Made by a program: the position numbers and the translations under genes. From Isoetes taiwanensis (lineage: Eukaryota; Streptophyta; Lycopodiopsida; Isoetales; Isoetaceae), in the NCBI GenBank assembly GCA_021234155.1, contig JAJEKV010000005.1:11925287-11989286 (forward strand): 64,000 nt of DNA. The letters are read 5' to 3'. The notes under the pieces were generated by a model, which saw only the letters and a list, made by a program, of their open reading frames with translations, had not been told where the DNA came from and ran no database searches. This document shows, one piece after another, positions 34,595 to 46,220 of this stretch (the first letter of the stretch is position 1; each line of letters begins with the position of its first letter).

Positions 34595-34674
34595 CTATCT
34601 TGGCGCATAGCATTTTGCAATTTTGTATCTTTTGTAGCAAACTATTTTTGTGCCTTGCCTATCTTGGCGATAGC
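34595..34674. repeat. Variant palindromes downstream of the DUF7869 gene
   Basis: CTATCTTGGCGCATAG at 34595 and CTATCTTGGCGATAG at 34659, both with the CTTGG-type variant half site seen in arrays 2 and 3. They place palindrome copies near the right end of the large transposon as well. Confidence 0.75.
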
Positions 34675-35004
34675 ATGTGTCTTTTACTCCTTCCGACAAT
34701 AAAAATGTATACGGCTCCATTTTATGGTTTCTGTCTTTAAAATTTGTCAAGAATTTGCTCGTTATTTCATTTTGCGACTTTCTGAATGTGTACCTAAAAC
34801 AATTAAATTAAATTATTATTTTTATACCTAAAATGGGGATGTCAAATTAATAAGACGCCAATTTTTTGGTAATTTTGACCCCTAAAATGGCCACCGAATT
34901 CGTAAATTTAGGGTCATTTTTTTAATTGACCCCCCAAAAGTGGCTGAATTTAAGGGTATCTTAGGGAATCTTTGAAAGATGCTTTTTTATTAGTGCAAAC
35001 GCAA

Positions 35005-35036
35005 GTCATTAGTGCGTTTGCACCGTCACCTTGTTT
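35005..35036 (-). repeat. Right terminal inverted repeat (32 bp)
   Basis: Perfect reverse complement of 18361-18392. Just inside, GTGCAAACGCA (34993-35003) is an inverted extra copy of the terminal word, making a local palindrome with 35013-35023. Confidence 0.93.
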
Positions 35037-35098
35037 GTAGTGTAGTGTAGTGTAGTGTAGTGTAGTGTAGTGTAGTGTAGTGTAGTGTAGTGTAGTGC
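35037..35098. repeat. (GTAGT)n microsatellite, right part of target site
   Basis: gtagtgtagtg repeats resume directly after the right terminus, matching the array that ends at 18360. Confidence 0.9.
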
Positions 35099-38000
35099 AC
35101 GTGTAATATGTGTAGCATATGTGGTGTATCTAGTGCATGTGTAGTCGTGAATTATTAGGGGTACCTATACTGGTGCAGATAGTTGTCCTAGCACATAATT
35201 TAAATGTGGCAATTGTTCACAAAACTTGTGGGGAACAAAGCAATTGCAAACCAGTGAATCTCATCATTATCCCCAGTCAAATGTGTTTAAATGGCAATGC
35301 CAAAAAATGCTCCGAAGCCAATGTATATGCTCCTTTATAGTTAGCACGTACTAATTATAAGCATCAAAAGTTTCTTCACAAATACCAAAGTTCACCACAA
35401 TATTCTATTTGAAAAGATAGTCGTCAATTCTAAAATTTGGAGTTGAGACTCAAGCATGTCTGCAATGTGCTACATTGTTGAAGGTCCAACCTAGAAAAAA
35501 AAATTAGAACTGTATAATAATAATAAAAAAAAACTCGGGAAGCCTATGAACTATCATAGTCAAATATCGGGTAAAAGCATGTTAGGGTGTACCACTTTTG
35601 GAACCTGCAAAAGTACATACACTAGGTACTTCAGAACTGGGTACTTTCTCATTTTTATTTTCATTAAAACTAGTACAAATATCCAAAATAAAAGTCAAGG
35701 ACGCATTAATATTCAAAGTTAAGATAAAGATAATGCTACTGGAGACCAAAATATATTTAAAAGTTCTAGAATATAGCTTTTATTGAGATATTACACAGGT
35801 ACCCAGTACCCAGTCCTGGGTACCTTTTTAGGTACTTTTTTGGTCACTAAATAATACTTTTTAAGGGACACCCTAACATGCTTTTACCCTATCAAATCAT
35901 CATGGGATTTAAATCCTAGTTTCATAAATAATGCAAGCGCAATGAGTGGGTGGGTTACAATTTAGTAGTTGATGCGATCCGAGTACCTTTAATCATAGAT
36001 GATAGACATGGCAAGCAAATTTTAATGGGGCTTGATAAATCTAAGTGGCGGATCTCAACAAATAGTAAATCTGGCATGGTATACTGCATAAAAGTAAGTA
36101 CATACAATTTTTAAGATCAGAGGACTTTCTGACAGGTTTATTTTTATCCTATCAAATAATATAAATGTGATAGTAATTAACAAAACTTGTAGGGAACAAA
36201 GCAAATGTATATACTCTTTTATAGTTAGCACGTATTAACTATGAGCATGAATAGTTTTTTTACTGTGAAAAAACAGACTTAATAGCTGTGAAACAGACTT
36301 AAACACAAAAAGCATAGAGGAAACAAACTGGTTGTAAAAATCGGCATGTTGCTCTGCTCAGCACTGCAAAGCTCGCTCTCCATAAGAGTTTCAAGTTACC
36401 TTCATATTCAAAGCTGCCAACCAGGGTCCTGCAAGAGGGGAGAGGGAACGCTGCATGCGGCGTTCTGGCATGAATACCAACACCATCGCTTTTTAAAAAA
36501 GAAGATAGGATGAACCGTATGAGATCTGTATGCTATAGGTGGAAACATTGTTAAACAACAACACTTTACCCAAAAATTAGAGGGGCATGCGCCCATGTTG
36601 CCTAGCCTGAACTTTTAAATTTCTGATATGGACTTCAACTTGCTTTTTGATCATCATCAAATCTCTTTCATGTACTACCATTTTTCTCTATCCTTAGGAT
36701 GGATATGGAAAGCACTTAGACCAATCTTGTATGAATTTGTCCTAAAAGCTTTTGTTTCTTTGTAATGTCTACATTGTAGTCTTGCTCTATTAATTTCAGG
36801 CTTATAGTCCCACACTCTTTGATCTTGCAAATGAGCTTGGATCCTTGGTCCTCATTCATCCCTGGGCCAGGGATTGGATCAACAATCTGTAAGTTATATC
36901 GTTTATATATTGATTCAAGAGGGCTTTTAATTAATGATTTCTTACATTGGGCACAATTTAAAGCTAACTGGACAACACCCATTTCTGTGTCTATTTGATG
37001 CTCCTTTCCAAGTCATTCATGACACAAAGCATGATAGGCATTTTCGGAAAGAAACTTATTATGAAAATTGGCATTTTGTGTATCTTGGGGCATAAAGCCC
37101 ATGATATTGTTGTTTTTGTTCCAAAGAGAAGTGATATTGACATTGTTACTACCAAGTGTCCCAAAATGGGTATTAGGCTCTCCATACATATTTAGAGCTC
37201 CAAAATCATTGGGTGCCTACAATTATTGGTTGCCCCATAATCATTGTGCGACCTATATTATTGGGTGCCCCATAAAAATTGAGAGAACAATAATGTGGGG
37301 CTTATGTGGGACTCACATGCACACATTTTTTTTCATGGTTTTCATGGTCCCCCCTGCTGCGTTTTCATGGTGAGTTATAATTTGCCTTCAGCAAGAAACA
37401 ACAGGCAACAGGAAAATTGGCATCAGGCAAAATCGAACACAGGCAACAGACAAAATCGGCAACAGGCGATATCGAATCTGTATAAACTGCAAACTTCGAA
37501 ATCCTGTAACGCACACTCTCTTCAATAACAAAAATATCGTGAACATAACAGGCAAAGCAAATTCCCTTCAACAGGAGAAAATTGGCATCGGCAATATAAA
37601 AAAAATTCCAATGATTCACAATGGCAATAGGACAATCGCAGGATGAATATGGGGAGTATGGATTTGTAGTTTCAATTCCTCAATAGGTTGTCACTGATGA
37701 TTCTGATTTTGCCAGAAGTGGCAACGGGGCTGATTCTGTTTCATGTTGGCATGTGAACAGAATTTTTGGTGTTGGCTGAATGAGGCAGATTAAATCGTCC
37801 TCCGCGCTGAAGCAGGGCGGGGCCAAAAAGCTATCATGTGAGTCGCCCATTGTGGTACCATATGGTGGAAAATTAATGCATGTTCCACTAACATCAACAT
37901 TCTATTCTCATAGCTTGAACCATTGAAACTGGGATGCCATAATTTTAGGGAGCTAGAACCATTACAATAAACCGAAATTACATGGCTGAGATTGTGCATT

Positions 38001-38560
38001 TGAGCTGGAGCCCGAAATTGTTTCCCCCAACAAGACTCCTCTGCTACAAATTTCCCTGAACCGAAAATGCTTGAGCAGGTGTTTGGAGGCAGCGGAATCT
38101 GTTGCTGGTGGCAAGAGGCTGGACCTGTGTTGGATCGAACAAAGCTTGCTGCATAAGCAAATTCCTAGCACTCAGTCTGTTGGGTCAGTAATGTCAGCAA
38201 AGATGAACACGGTAAGTTGGATAGTTACAAATTATGCTTGAAATATGAGCAGTTGCTAAGTTACAAATTATGCTTCAAATATCTGCACGTGTTGTATTAA
38301 GTCGGCAAGCAAAAGGCCTATCATGGGTTATCCTTAGGGCATGCAAATCTTCTTTCTATCGTTCTTTTCAGAAAAAAGGTGACGGTCTAATTTGGCACTG
38401 TGCGGGGCCAAGAAGACTCATTTTCAATACAGTCAATGTTATATCATACAGATGTAGGACCGATAGCAACAACCTAAAATACAGAGCAACAAAAGCACAG
38501 AGGTAGATTGTCAGCTAGCCAAAGAATTGGCCACATTGAAAATGTGAACAAAAATTGAAT
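35099..38560. other. Intergenic, no gene seen
   Basis: AT-rich. It contains a palindrome gaacgctgcatgcggcgttc (36446-36465), two related ggtaccc-type clauses near 35620 and 35800, and short 'attgggtgccccataa' repeats near 37205-37275. A clause ttgctaagttacaaattatg (38252) recurs at 41496. No supported coding sequence. Confidence 0.5.
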
Positions 38561-38563
38561 GTG

Positions 38564-38570
38564 TATAAAT
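38564..38570 (+). promoter_or_regulatory. TATA box of ERF gene 1
   Basis: TATAAAT lies 39 bp before the ATG at 38609, in the context gtgtataaatggagagg. The duplicate gene has gcataaatgg at the corresponding place (60711-60720). Confidence 0.55.
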
Positions 38571-38608
38571 GGAGAGGAAGGGATTGTTGTGTTACTTAGA
38601 TCCAAAAA

Positions 38609-39103
38609 ATGGTGAAGAAATGGAGCAAAGAGGCAAGGAAAAATGTAGAAGAACACGGGGCTGTTTGTAAGAAGAAATATAAAGGCGTTAGGATGAGGTC
38701 ATGGGGCAGATGGGTCTCTGAAATTCGGGATCCGGGCAGTGGCTCCCGGATATGGCTGGGCAGCTTCGCCACGCAGGAGCTTGCCGCTCGAGCGTACGAT
38801 GCTGCCCTTCTGCGCATCCACGGTCCTGATGCTGCCCTCAATTTTCCTCTGCAGCCTTCTTCCCGCAATTTTGCTGCACAATCTGAGCTTCCAAAATCTG
38901 AGCTTCCAATTAGCCTTGATCCTCTTTCTCAACCCCTTAGACTTGCTGAGGATTTTTTGGACCAAGCCCAATCCCAAATTGGCCACTTATTTGACATGGC
39001 CCTTGCCATGCTTCTGCCTTTTGAACTTACCCTTCACTTATGTAGTCAAATTACTGCCCAACATGATACATTCTGCGAGCCTACTCTCTGGTCATATTCC
39101 TAA
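38609..39103 (+). CDS. AP2/ERF transcription factor, DREB-like, intronless (copy 1)
   Basis: 164 residues, one exon. An AP2 DNA-binding domain lies at about residues 24-80: [19 protein letters not shown] then [20 protein letters not shown] and [13 protein letters not shown]. This includes the three-strand sheet and the RAYD helix. The WVSEIRDP segment has Val at the position typical of DREB proteins, but Asp where DREBs usually have Glu. A basic N-terminus precedes it. The tail ends PTLWSYS after a hydrophobic [15 protein letters not shown] stretch. No EAR motif was recognised. Closely related to the gene at 60755-61240; the AP2 domains differ at only a few residues. The frame is intact and probably functional. 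Nuclear; target genes unknown. Confidence 0.92.
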   Translation: MVKKWSKEARKNVEEHGAVCKKKYKGVRMRSWGRWVSEIRDPGSGSRIWLGSFATQELAARAYDAALLRIHGPDAALNFPLQPSSRNFAAQSELPKSELPISLDPLSQPLRLAEDFLDQAQSQIGHLFDMALAMLLPFELTLHLCSQITAQHDTFCEPTLWSYS

Positions 39104-41324
39104 CTTTCTCTGGCCTCAAATCTATCTATTAGGCTCCAGAATAACCACATAGGATCACTTATATCTCGAAAGTTCACAACTTCCTCATCGCTAGAAATAC
39201 TATCATCCCACTATTTGGTATATCAGCTGCAATAAACAAGCAGTTGTTTAAACGGTGAAAATTTGTGGTCTGTCTGTATATGGCTTTTTTTCTTTATCGC
39301 ATGAACCTTGTACAAATGCTTATTAAAACTTTGTAAATAGTATGCTCTCTATATAAAAATCTTTCAAGTTGTTGAATTTTACCATTTTATATTTTGCTCT
39401 TGCCGTTGCCCCACGCAAGAGATGAGACATGACAAGATTGATTGTGATTTTTATTCGTAAGCAACTCGAGGAAAGCAACAAGGCCAAATCCTTTGGATCT
39501 GTATGTTTCATCCATTTTGGTTTTCACTGCAACTAAGGACAACCATTTTCAAGGTCTTAAGAAGAAGCTTTGAAAATTTAGCATGGTCTCAAGATAAACA
39601 TCAACTACGATGCCGCAATGTGATGTCTCATAATAATGCAATATTCCATGCATTCATTTGGCATCTGTAATATCACCCTAGGATTCGTGAGCCTGATCAG
39701 AAATCACATTTATACAAATCTTCTTCTTGTCAAAAGGAGTTATAACACCGTATTTGTTCTTTATCCTACAGTGCCAAATTATCACCAAAGAAACTATGAT
39801 GGGGCTTGTTTTGTTTGTTACTAGAGTTGTCTTTAGTTGGATTTAATTGACGTATAAAAATCAGAGATTGTTCATTAATTTCTTATTGTTAGATAGAGAT
39901 ACAGGCCAGATTTTGAGATCTAATTCTTTCTTTGAAAATTTAGAAATGTAGGCTTCTCAGCTTGTGATCTAAGGTAAAGGTTCGATTTTCGTTGTCCATA
40001 ACTTTGTCAGATCTGAGGTGAAGGTTCAATTTTCGTCGTCCATAACCGAAAGGATTTTAGGATTTTCTTTGTTGGGTTTGCACGATCTAGCACATAGCTT
40101 TAAAAAAATAGTTTGAATGATTTGCATAGGGCTTAGAAAAAACTTGATCATTCTGTTGACATTCAAACAGGGCCCTTGGATTTAAGCCTTTGGGATCGAA
40201 GCTTAGGGGAACCAGGCTTTTGCATATTTATCATGCTTGGGCGTTTACCTTGGTACGCATTTGCTTGCAAAAAGTAAATTGATATTTTGGGGTTGAAGGC
40301 GAGCAGGCAAGGTAGCTCCTCTACTGTTGCAGTAAAATAGGCCAAAATGGCTTCAAACAACGGCTTCAAACTCTGCAGTAAAAATAACGGCTTCAAACCA
40401 AGAAACCTTAATAATCAAGAAATCTTATACTGCATGTGTGCAGAGCGTAGTATACCAAGACTGGGGATGCCCTCTACCTGAGGGTTGAGTGAGCGCCGTA
40501 AATATCAAACGTCATCATGTTTAAACCATGAGTATATCTGGGGTTTAAATTACAAAAAATTATATCTGGGGTTTAAATTACAAAAAATCTGCTCAAGTCC
40601 TAAAAAATGTCGCGTCTCTCCTTTTTTTTTATATGGTTTAAACATGTCAAGACGTGGTTTCAACATGTCCAAAACCCATGGTTTAAACTTGATGATGTCC
40701 AATATTTCGGGAGATATATCCATGGTATATACGGGTCTTTGACATTAAAACCACATCTTGACGTGTTTAAATATCACAAATAAAATACACGATGTTTTGT
40801 GGGCTTAGTGGATTTTTTATGATTTATAAGGCTGGTTTAAAGATGACCATGTTTGATTCTACGGTGTTGAGAGTATTGAATTACAAACTTGATCTCAGCT
40901 ATAAAACATTGTGACATTTCTCTAAAATATACGGTAAAATACATATATTTTAGGCCACGTCACCATATAATCCTACCTTAGTGGCCCTGTATACCTTAGT
41001 GTGGAGAAGGGAACATGGCTAAGTCATTATACATAATTTTTTTTTTTTTCTTTTTAAGGATGAAAACCAAAAAGTTGCTTAATCAGAAATGAGAAGTACA
41101 AAATTTACAAAAAGATGTCATAAGAGCAAGCGGATTCTGGCACGTAATGGAGGTTCTAGCATATTACAACTCTGCAACGGAGGCTCGAGATTATGCTTAG
41201 TTGGGCCCTGCCCCCAACCACTTTACATTGCGTCTGTGGGTTTTGACAGTTCAGAGTGGAATTCTGGGCGGTCTCGAACTCGAAACATATAGTTGCAAGA
41301 ACTAGTGTGTTACCACTAGACCAA
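39104..41324. other. Intergenic repeats, no gene seen
   Basis: Contains the first copy of a duplicated block (39785-40060), a 28-bp tandem duplication ctggggtttaaattacaaaa (about 40537-40588), and T-rich sequence near 41037. No supported coding sequence. Confidence 0.5.
39785..40060. repeat. Duplicated block Z, copy 1
   Basis: gatggggcttgttttgtttg through ttagaaatgtaggcttctca matches 42330-42510 with moderate divergence and the same order of clauses. Confidence 0.75.
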
Positions 41325-41480
41325 AATCCAGACACAATCATAAACTTGTCAAGATTATGGAATTTGGCAAAAGAACTGGAGTTGTATAAGTTGCAAATCT
41401 GGACATGGAGTGGGACTTCTTTTAGAGATATATACATTTGAAAAGAAGTTGGTAGAAGAAGAGATTTTCCTACATTCACT
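41325..41480. repeat. Dispersed repeat family X, copy 2
   Basis: attatggaatttggcaaaag, ctggacatggagtgggactt and agagatatatacatttgaaa match copies at 15800 and 57125. Confidence 0.75.
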
Positions 41481-41494
41481 AGACATCAATTAGG

Positions 41495-41750
41495 CAAGTT
41501 GCTAAGTTACAAATTATGCTTGAAATTTATGCATGCATTGTATTAAGTCACCTACAAGGATGCTCAAACTGCCGACAAGGATGCCCACAAGTTGCTAAAT
41601 TACAAATTATGCTTGAAATTTATGCATGTATTCGTCGCCCACAAGAATGCTCAAATTGTCCACAAGGATGCCCACAAGTTACAAATTATGTTTGTCATAT
41701 GTGCAATTGTTGTATTAAGTATGCAAGGCAAAGGCCCACAGGGATGCTCA
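41495..41750. repeat. Imperfect tandem repeat (ttacaaattatgcttgaaat units)
   Basis: Three units of about 95 bp: caagttgctaagttacaaat...gcatgcattg, then the same with caaggatgcccacaagtt between. Related single clauses occur upstream of ERF copy 1 (38252) and near ERF copy 2 (tgttgtattaag, 60541). Confidence 0.75.
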
Positions 41751-41759
41751 AACAAATAA

Positions 41760-43300
41760 ACGACTGAAGATAACTTTATCCTTGTTTCGGTGATACCATC
41801 GCAGGACTGCCCTTCCTGAAGAATTGTCAACCCTACCCAAATGGGTTCCATTCCGAAGAATTCGTTTTGAGTACCTGACATTGTCAGGTACTTTCTAGTG
41901 GATTTTAGTCCTCGGTCTGCTTCATCCTGGCCATTCAGAATATCCCTTCTGGCGATCACAATAGACAAATACTTCTGGAAAGAATCGCTAATGTACTATC
42001 CCACCGGACAGAATCACAAAGTTTTAAAGCCTACCAATGAAAGCACAACTATGAAATACTGTCGGAAAGAACCACATCATTTTGTATCCTGCTACTGGAT
42101 GGAATCACCATCTAAAATATCTTGCCTGATCGAATATCCCAATACGATTATGCCGCCCGACGAAATCACCATTCAAAATATACTGGCTGACGGAATATTC
42201 TAAATAAGACTATCCTATCTGGTGGAATGAACATCACAATTTCCTTTGACTATAGGCAATCCTTTGGCTATGGCTAGCGGGCTCAAAAACTTCTATAGTG
42301 CTAGAACTTCAAATTATTACCATAGAGACTATAGTGGGGCTTATTTTGTTTGTTACTATAGTTGTCTTTGATTGGATTTAATTGATATATAGAAAATCAG
42401 GAGTTGTCCATTAATTTCTTATATCCACATACAGATACAAGCCATATTTTGAGATCCAATTCTTTCTATCGAAATTTAGAAATCGCAGGCTTCTCGGCTT
42501 GTCTTTTAGTCATTTGTTAGATTTGAGACGGCTCGATTTCCTTGTCTATAGCCAAAAGGATTTAACGATTCTCTTTGTTTGATTTGCACGTGCCGTAAAA
42601 AAAAAATAGCTTGTACGATTCGCACAAGACTTAGAAAAAACTTGATTATTTCCATTGGATGGGCACATGAAGGGCTTGAAGGGCGCATGTAGTGCAGTTT
42701 TCCCGCCGGCAACACATTTCTTATCATAACTTTTGATCTAGAGCTCTGTTTGAGATGATTTTTATTGCGTTGGAAAGCTCTCTCCGAGATCTTTTTGATA
42801 GTGTATGATATGGATATGTTTGGTTAAGTTATCTATGCTAAAACAGCAATTTTTCGGCCGGGTTTGGTAGGCTTTCACATCCTACCAGCTGATTAATACA
42901 GGATTGCGCTATTGGATATTGTTTTATGGCTCATTACGAATGAAGCTTGCAAAAAATTACCATGCATTTTTAGATTTTGAGGCAGTTATTAAGCAAATTC
43001 CAAGGCTTCTAGATCCTTGTGCTAACAAGCAGAAAAGTTTCCCACTTTGGTTTCTCACCACAAGAATCCATGGAGGCCAAAGGCTACTGTTAAATTCCAG
43101 TTGAAAAATGTTTGTGTATGGGTGTTGCAAACTTTATGACTTTCAGAATAATGGGATCAATCTGCTCTATCTTTATGGTAACTTTTACTTATGTTCTATT
43201 TGTTTTATTGTGATGAAATTCAAAAGCTACAGGTGATGAAAGCCTCAAATGAATTCTAGTTTTTTTTCTGGTTTGAATTCTAAAAGGGAGGGGGGGGGGG
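41760..43300. other. Intergenic, no gene seen
   Basis: 41930-42240 shows a loose periodicity of 'ggaatcac-at' clauses. 42330-42510 is duplicated block Z, copy 2. 42900-43104 has a 66-codon open frame without recognisable domains. Confidence 0.45.
42330..42510. repeat. Duplicated block Z, copy 2
   Basis: agtggggcttattttgtttg through aaatcgcaggcttctcggct matches copy 1 at 39785. Confidence 0.75.
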
Positions 43301-43310
43301 GACGTCCCTA

Positions 43311-43840
43311 AGGCCCCGAAGGGGCCAAAAATTTTTTTTTGCAACACAAACCATTAACATCCAACATATAAAAATTAAATCCCCCAACACATAACAACCA
43401 TTGACATTAACAACCAACACATAACTACCATTGACATTAATTAACACAACCATTGGGTCCAACACATTTAAATTAAGATCCCCCTTAAACCCCCTTTGGT
43501 TTGGGTGCATATTCACACGGCTTCGGGGCCTAAAAAAATTTTTTGCAACACAAACCATTAACATCCAACATATAAAAATTAAATCCCCCAACACATAACA
43601 ACCAACATATAACAACCATTGGCATTAACAACCAACACATAACTACCATTGACATTAATTAACACAACCATTGGGTCCAACACATTTAAATTAAAATCCC
43701 CCTTAAACCCCCTTTGGTTTGGGTGCATATTCACACGGGGGTTGACGTAGGGCAACGAGAGTTGTTGGATAGGCATATTCACCCCTTATTCCTTAATCTA
43801 CACCGTACGTAAAGTTCCTCGTTTGTGGGGTTGCTTTAGA
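43311..43840. repeat. GGCCCC-family foldback MITE, rearranged with tandem left arms
   Basis: Two direct copies of the left half (43311-43520 and 43521-43739), each running from a cggggcc/ccccgaaggggcc-type end through gcaacacaaaccattaacat to tttgggtgcatattcacacgg. Interior sequence then runs to cctcgtttgtggggt near 43830. No right arm is present. Confidence 0.85.
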
Positions 43841-44399
43841 AGCTCCAAGGAGTACCATATCCCACAAATCTGTGGTGTTCATTTCAAGATCTGTCCTAGA
43901 CTTCACACATTTTGTTTTTGAGACAAAAATAGCCACAGAGAAGCTGTTATTACATGCCTGAAACAACATAAACTAGAAAGTCACAGTTTACAATCTATCA
44001 TCACCCTCCAATCAATCTTTGGGTGGTTTTTTAATTCACATACTCAAAAAAGCATGTGGGCGACACATGTGCTGCACAGGTGCTGACTGCCCTTCATTGC
44101 CCTTCAAACTGCCCTTCATTGCCCTTCCATAGCCCTTCATTGCCCTTCAAAAAATCATGAGTGTTTTCTATTATATAAAGGATATAATGAGCATATTAGT
44201 GATGCAAATGATGATGACATAAATTATTTGGTGACGGTGCTTATATGTGCTGTGATGGTCAAAAAACTGGGTAGGTCAATAAAAAAGTTACCCCTTTTCT
44301 TAGTCTGGCCCGTAGAATCTACTCAATGTTTTGCACTGTAAACTCTGCTATTGCCGCTTCTCCATCGTCCTATTATAAACATTATTAGCAAAAACATTA

Positions 44400-44787
44400 A
44401 TAAACTTGGGCCCTCATTATTGTGCACAAGCAAATTCCTTGGCACACCTTCAAGATATCATAGGCTCCATGGATCAAAAGGCTTTCTATATTTTTCTCAA
44501 ATTTTTTATCATCCCCATGAGATGGCATATCACCCAGAATAGTCTCATCCCAATCCATATTTTCGATAAGAACATTCAAACAGATGAGGCGATAGACGTT
44601 CAGATCCTATTTTTTGCCTATCACATAAAAATCCTAAAAACATAGTGTCAATCATCGGGAGAATAGAATATCTAATCATGTATCTAAAGCAAACATTTGT
44701 CTAAGACACTGACCTAGGATGATATTCCATTGCCTGCAAATCATTTTGTAGATTCCAGTCAGAATCATAAGTAACAGATGTGTCAGC
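44400..44787 (-). pseudogene. SNF2-family helicase remnant
   Basis: The exon 44787-44714 has AG acceptor and GT donor and reads ADTSVTYDSDWNLQNDLQAM. It closely matches the conserved helicase C-terminal motif ADTV-DSDWNPQNDLQA that in SNF2/CHD-type remodellers precedes the HRIGQ motif. The next part reads EYHPR, so HRIGQ is not visible. A downstream open patch (44580-44400, FEKNIESLLIHGAYDILKV) resembles the segment after the helicase core in such proteins, with weak support. No other exon was identified, so this is a fragment or a gene with very long introns. Substitutions S for V and L for P suggest decay. Confidence 0.6.
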
Positions 44788-46188
44788 CTGCAAAAGTACA
44801 CAATAGTTCTTAATCCATCTTTGTAACCAGGGATAAGAAGCTAAAGTTAATAGATGTCAAATAATAGATGTCACTTAGTGCAGCAAAAGTGATGCCTAGT
44901 TCTCCAGCCTTGGTGCAGTGAAAGTGATGCCTGGTCCACCATCCTTTACTGAATAGCAAATCAATTGCAACCTGCACGTAAAAGACAACCCAATCTCATC
45001 ATAGCATGATTCAATATCAAGCAAACACTAGAGTTGTCCCGGGAACCATTTCTGGTCGATCAGAAATGGTCCACTATACCCTCTGCCACTTAAATCAATA
45101 GATCTCACAAGAGAAATTTTAATTTTAAAATATACCACTACTATTTGAGTCTTCACTTGATTCTTAACGATTTGTGAGAATTTCATGACCACTGGATTCA
45201 CCTTTATATTGGTATGATTGTTCAAACTTTGGAGAATTTGGCAGTTTTTACAGCACTCTAGAACTGCATTCTTCAATTATTTAGCATAAGAGTATCTAAA
45301 CCTTGCTAAAAATAAAAGTAATTGATATATTATGATAAAATATATCGATTTGCATGTTTCCATGTGATCATTTGATATCAATTGAAGTCGCCAAACCCTA
45401 TTTTGCTTAAAAATGCTGCATGAGGTTCAAGAATTATTTCTCTCTTATTACTTCAAGTTTTGACTTAATTTTTGTGACAATGAGTCCTTAACAAGACAAG
45501 CTATAGTCTAAGAAATTTTTTAGATGTTTATATGTTATATTTGTATCATTATTAACTAAAGAAATTATTATACAGAATTCAAAATAAAAATATAGGTTAA
45601 AGTGCTCCAATCATCTACAAGTTTCATAAGGATAGTAAATGATGCATTCTAATTAACTCTATATAGAAATTTACTTTATCAACATAAATATAGTGTAACT
45701 AGGGTATAACCATGCATTATCTAGATCTAAACAAGATCTAATATAACAGGATGAACACAAAGAAAGGTTCCAAAGTGCGTTAATTATACTCTTATAGGTC
45801 TAAAACTCAACAATGATGTAGATAGTGATGGTTAGTGATGAATGGAGGACAGTATCACGAAGTTTAACCATGACTATAAATAAATAGATCAAAAGACTTT
45901 CCGTAGTTCATCTAAAATATTAACTTATTGCACTACATTTCTCCCATAACTCTTTTAAATGGCACAATATATGATAAAAAAAGGATATTGAGGTCCTTGG
46001 TGTGCTCTTATTAGAAGAAGAAATCTACTTACTTTCCACTATTATAAAGTTAGTCAATGTGTGGCTGCTCCAAAGTGTTGTAGTCTAAGTAGGACCTAAT
46101 ACATGTAGATCAACTTTTACTATAATTTTTGTAAATTTGAACTTTAATTGGCAATGTATATCTCAAATTTCATGTTAGAATAATATAT

Positions 46189-46220
46189 TACTAGAAACGT
46201 GTGCCCGGCGATGCCGGGCA
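46189..46220. repeat. GC hairpin after ACTAG (tgcccggcgatgccgggca)
   Basis: actagaaacgtgtgcccggc gatgccgggca forms an 8-bp stem on an AT-rich background. A related unit, actagtaatagtgcccagcg ttgctgggc, lies at 57680-57708. Such units probably mark one end of a dispersed element. Confidence 0.6.

Larger units (their letters stand above)
18361..35036. mobile_element. Large TIR transposon encoding a DNA methyltransferase and a DUF7869-like protein
   Basis: Bounded by 32-bp perfect inverted repeats and flanked on both sides by the same (GTAGT)n microsatellite. It holds two divergent spliced genes: on the minus strand a ParB-like/zinc/methyltransferase protein, on the plus strand a DUF7869-like protein. 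It also holds many copies of the palindrome CTATGCGCGCATAG, within introns, between the genes and near both ends. A 7.6-kb CACTA element splits the plus-strand gene; without it the element is about 9.06 kb. DUF7869-like proteins occur, as far as I recall, in repetitive gene families of algae, oomycetes and some plants. Calling this protein the transposase is inference. The superfamily is unassigned here. Confidence 0.85.

Noticed and set aside
38739..39152. Overlapping +2 frame in the ERF gene (and its equivalent at 60948-61370)
   Set aside because: Both are alternative-frame shadows of the conserved AP2/ERF coding sequence and lack any domain.
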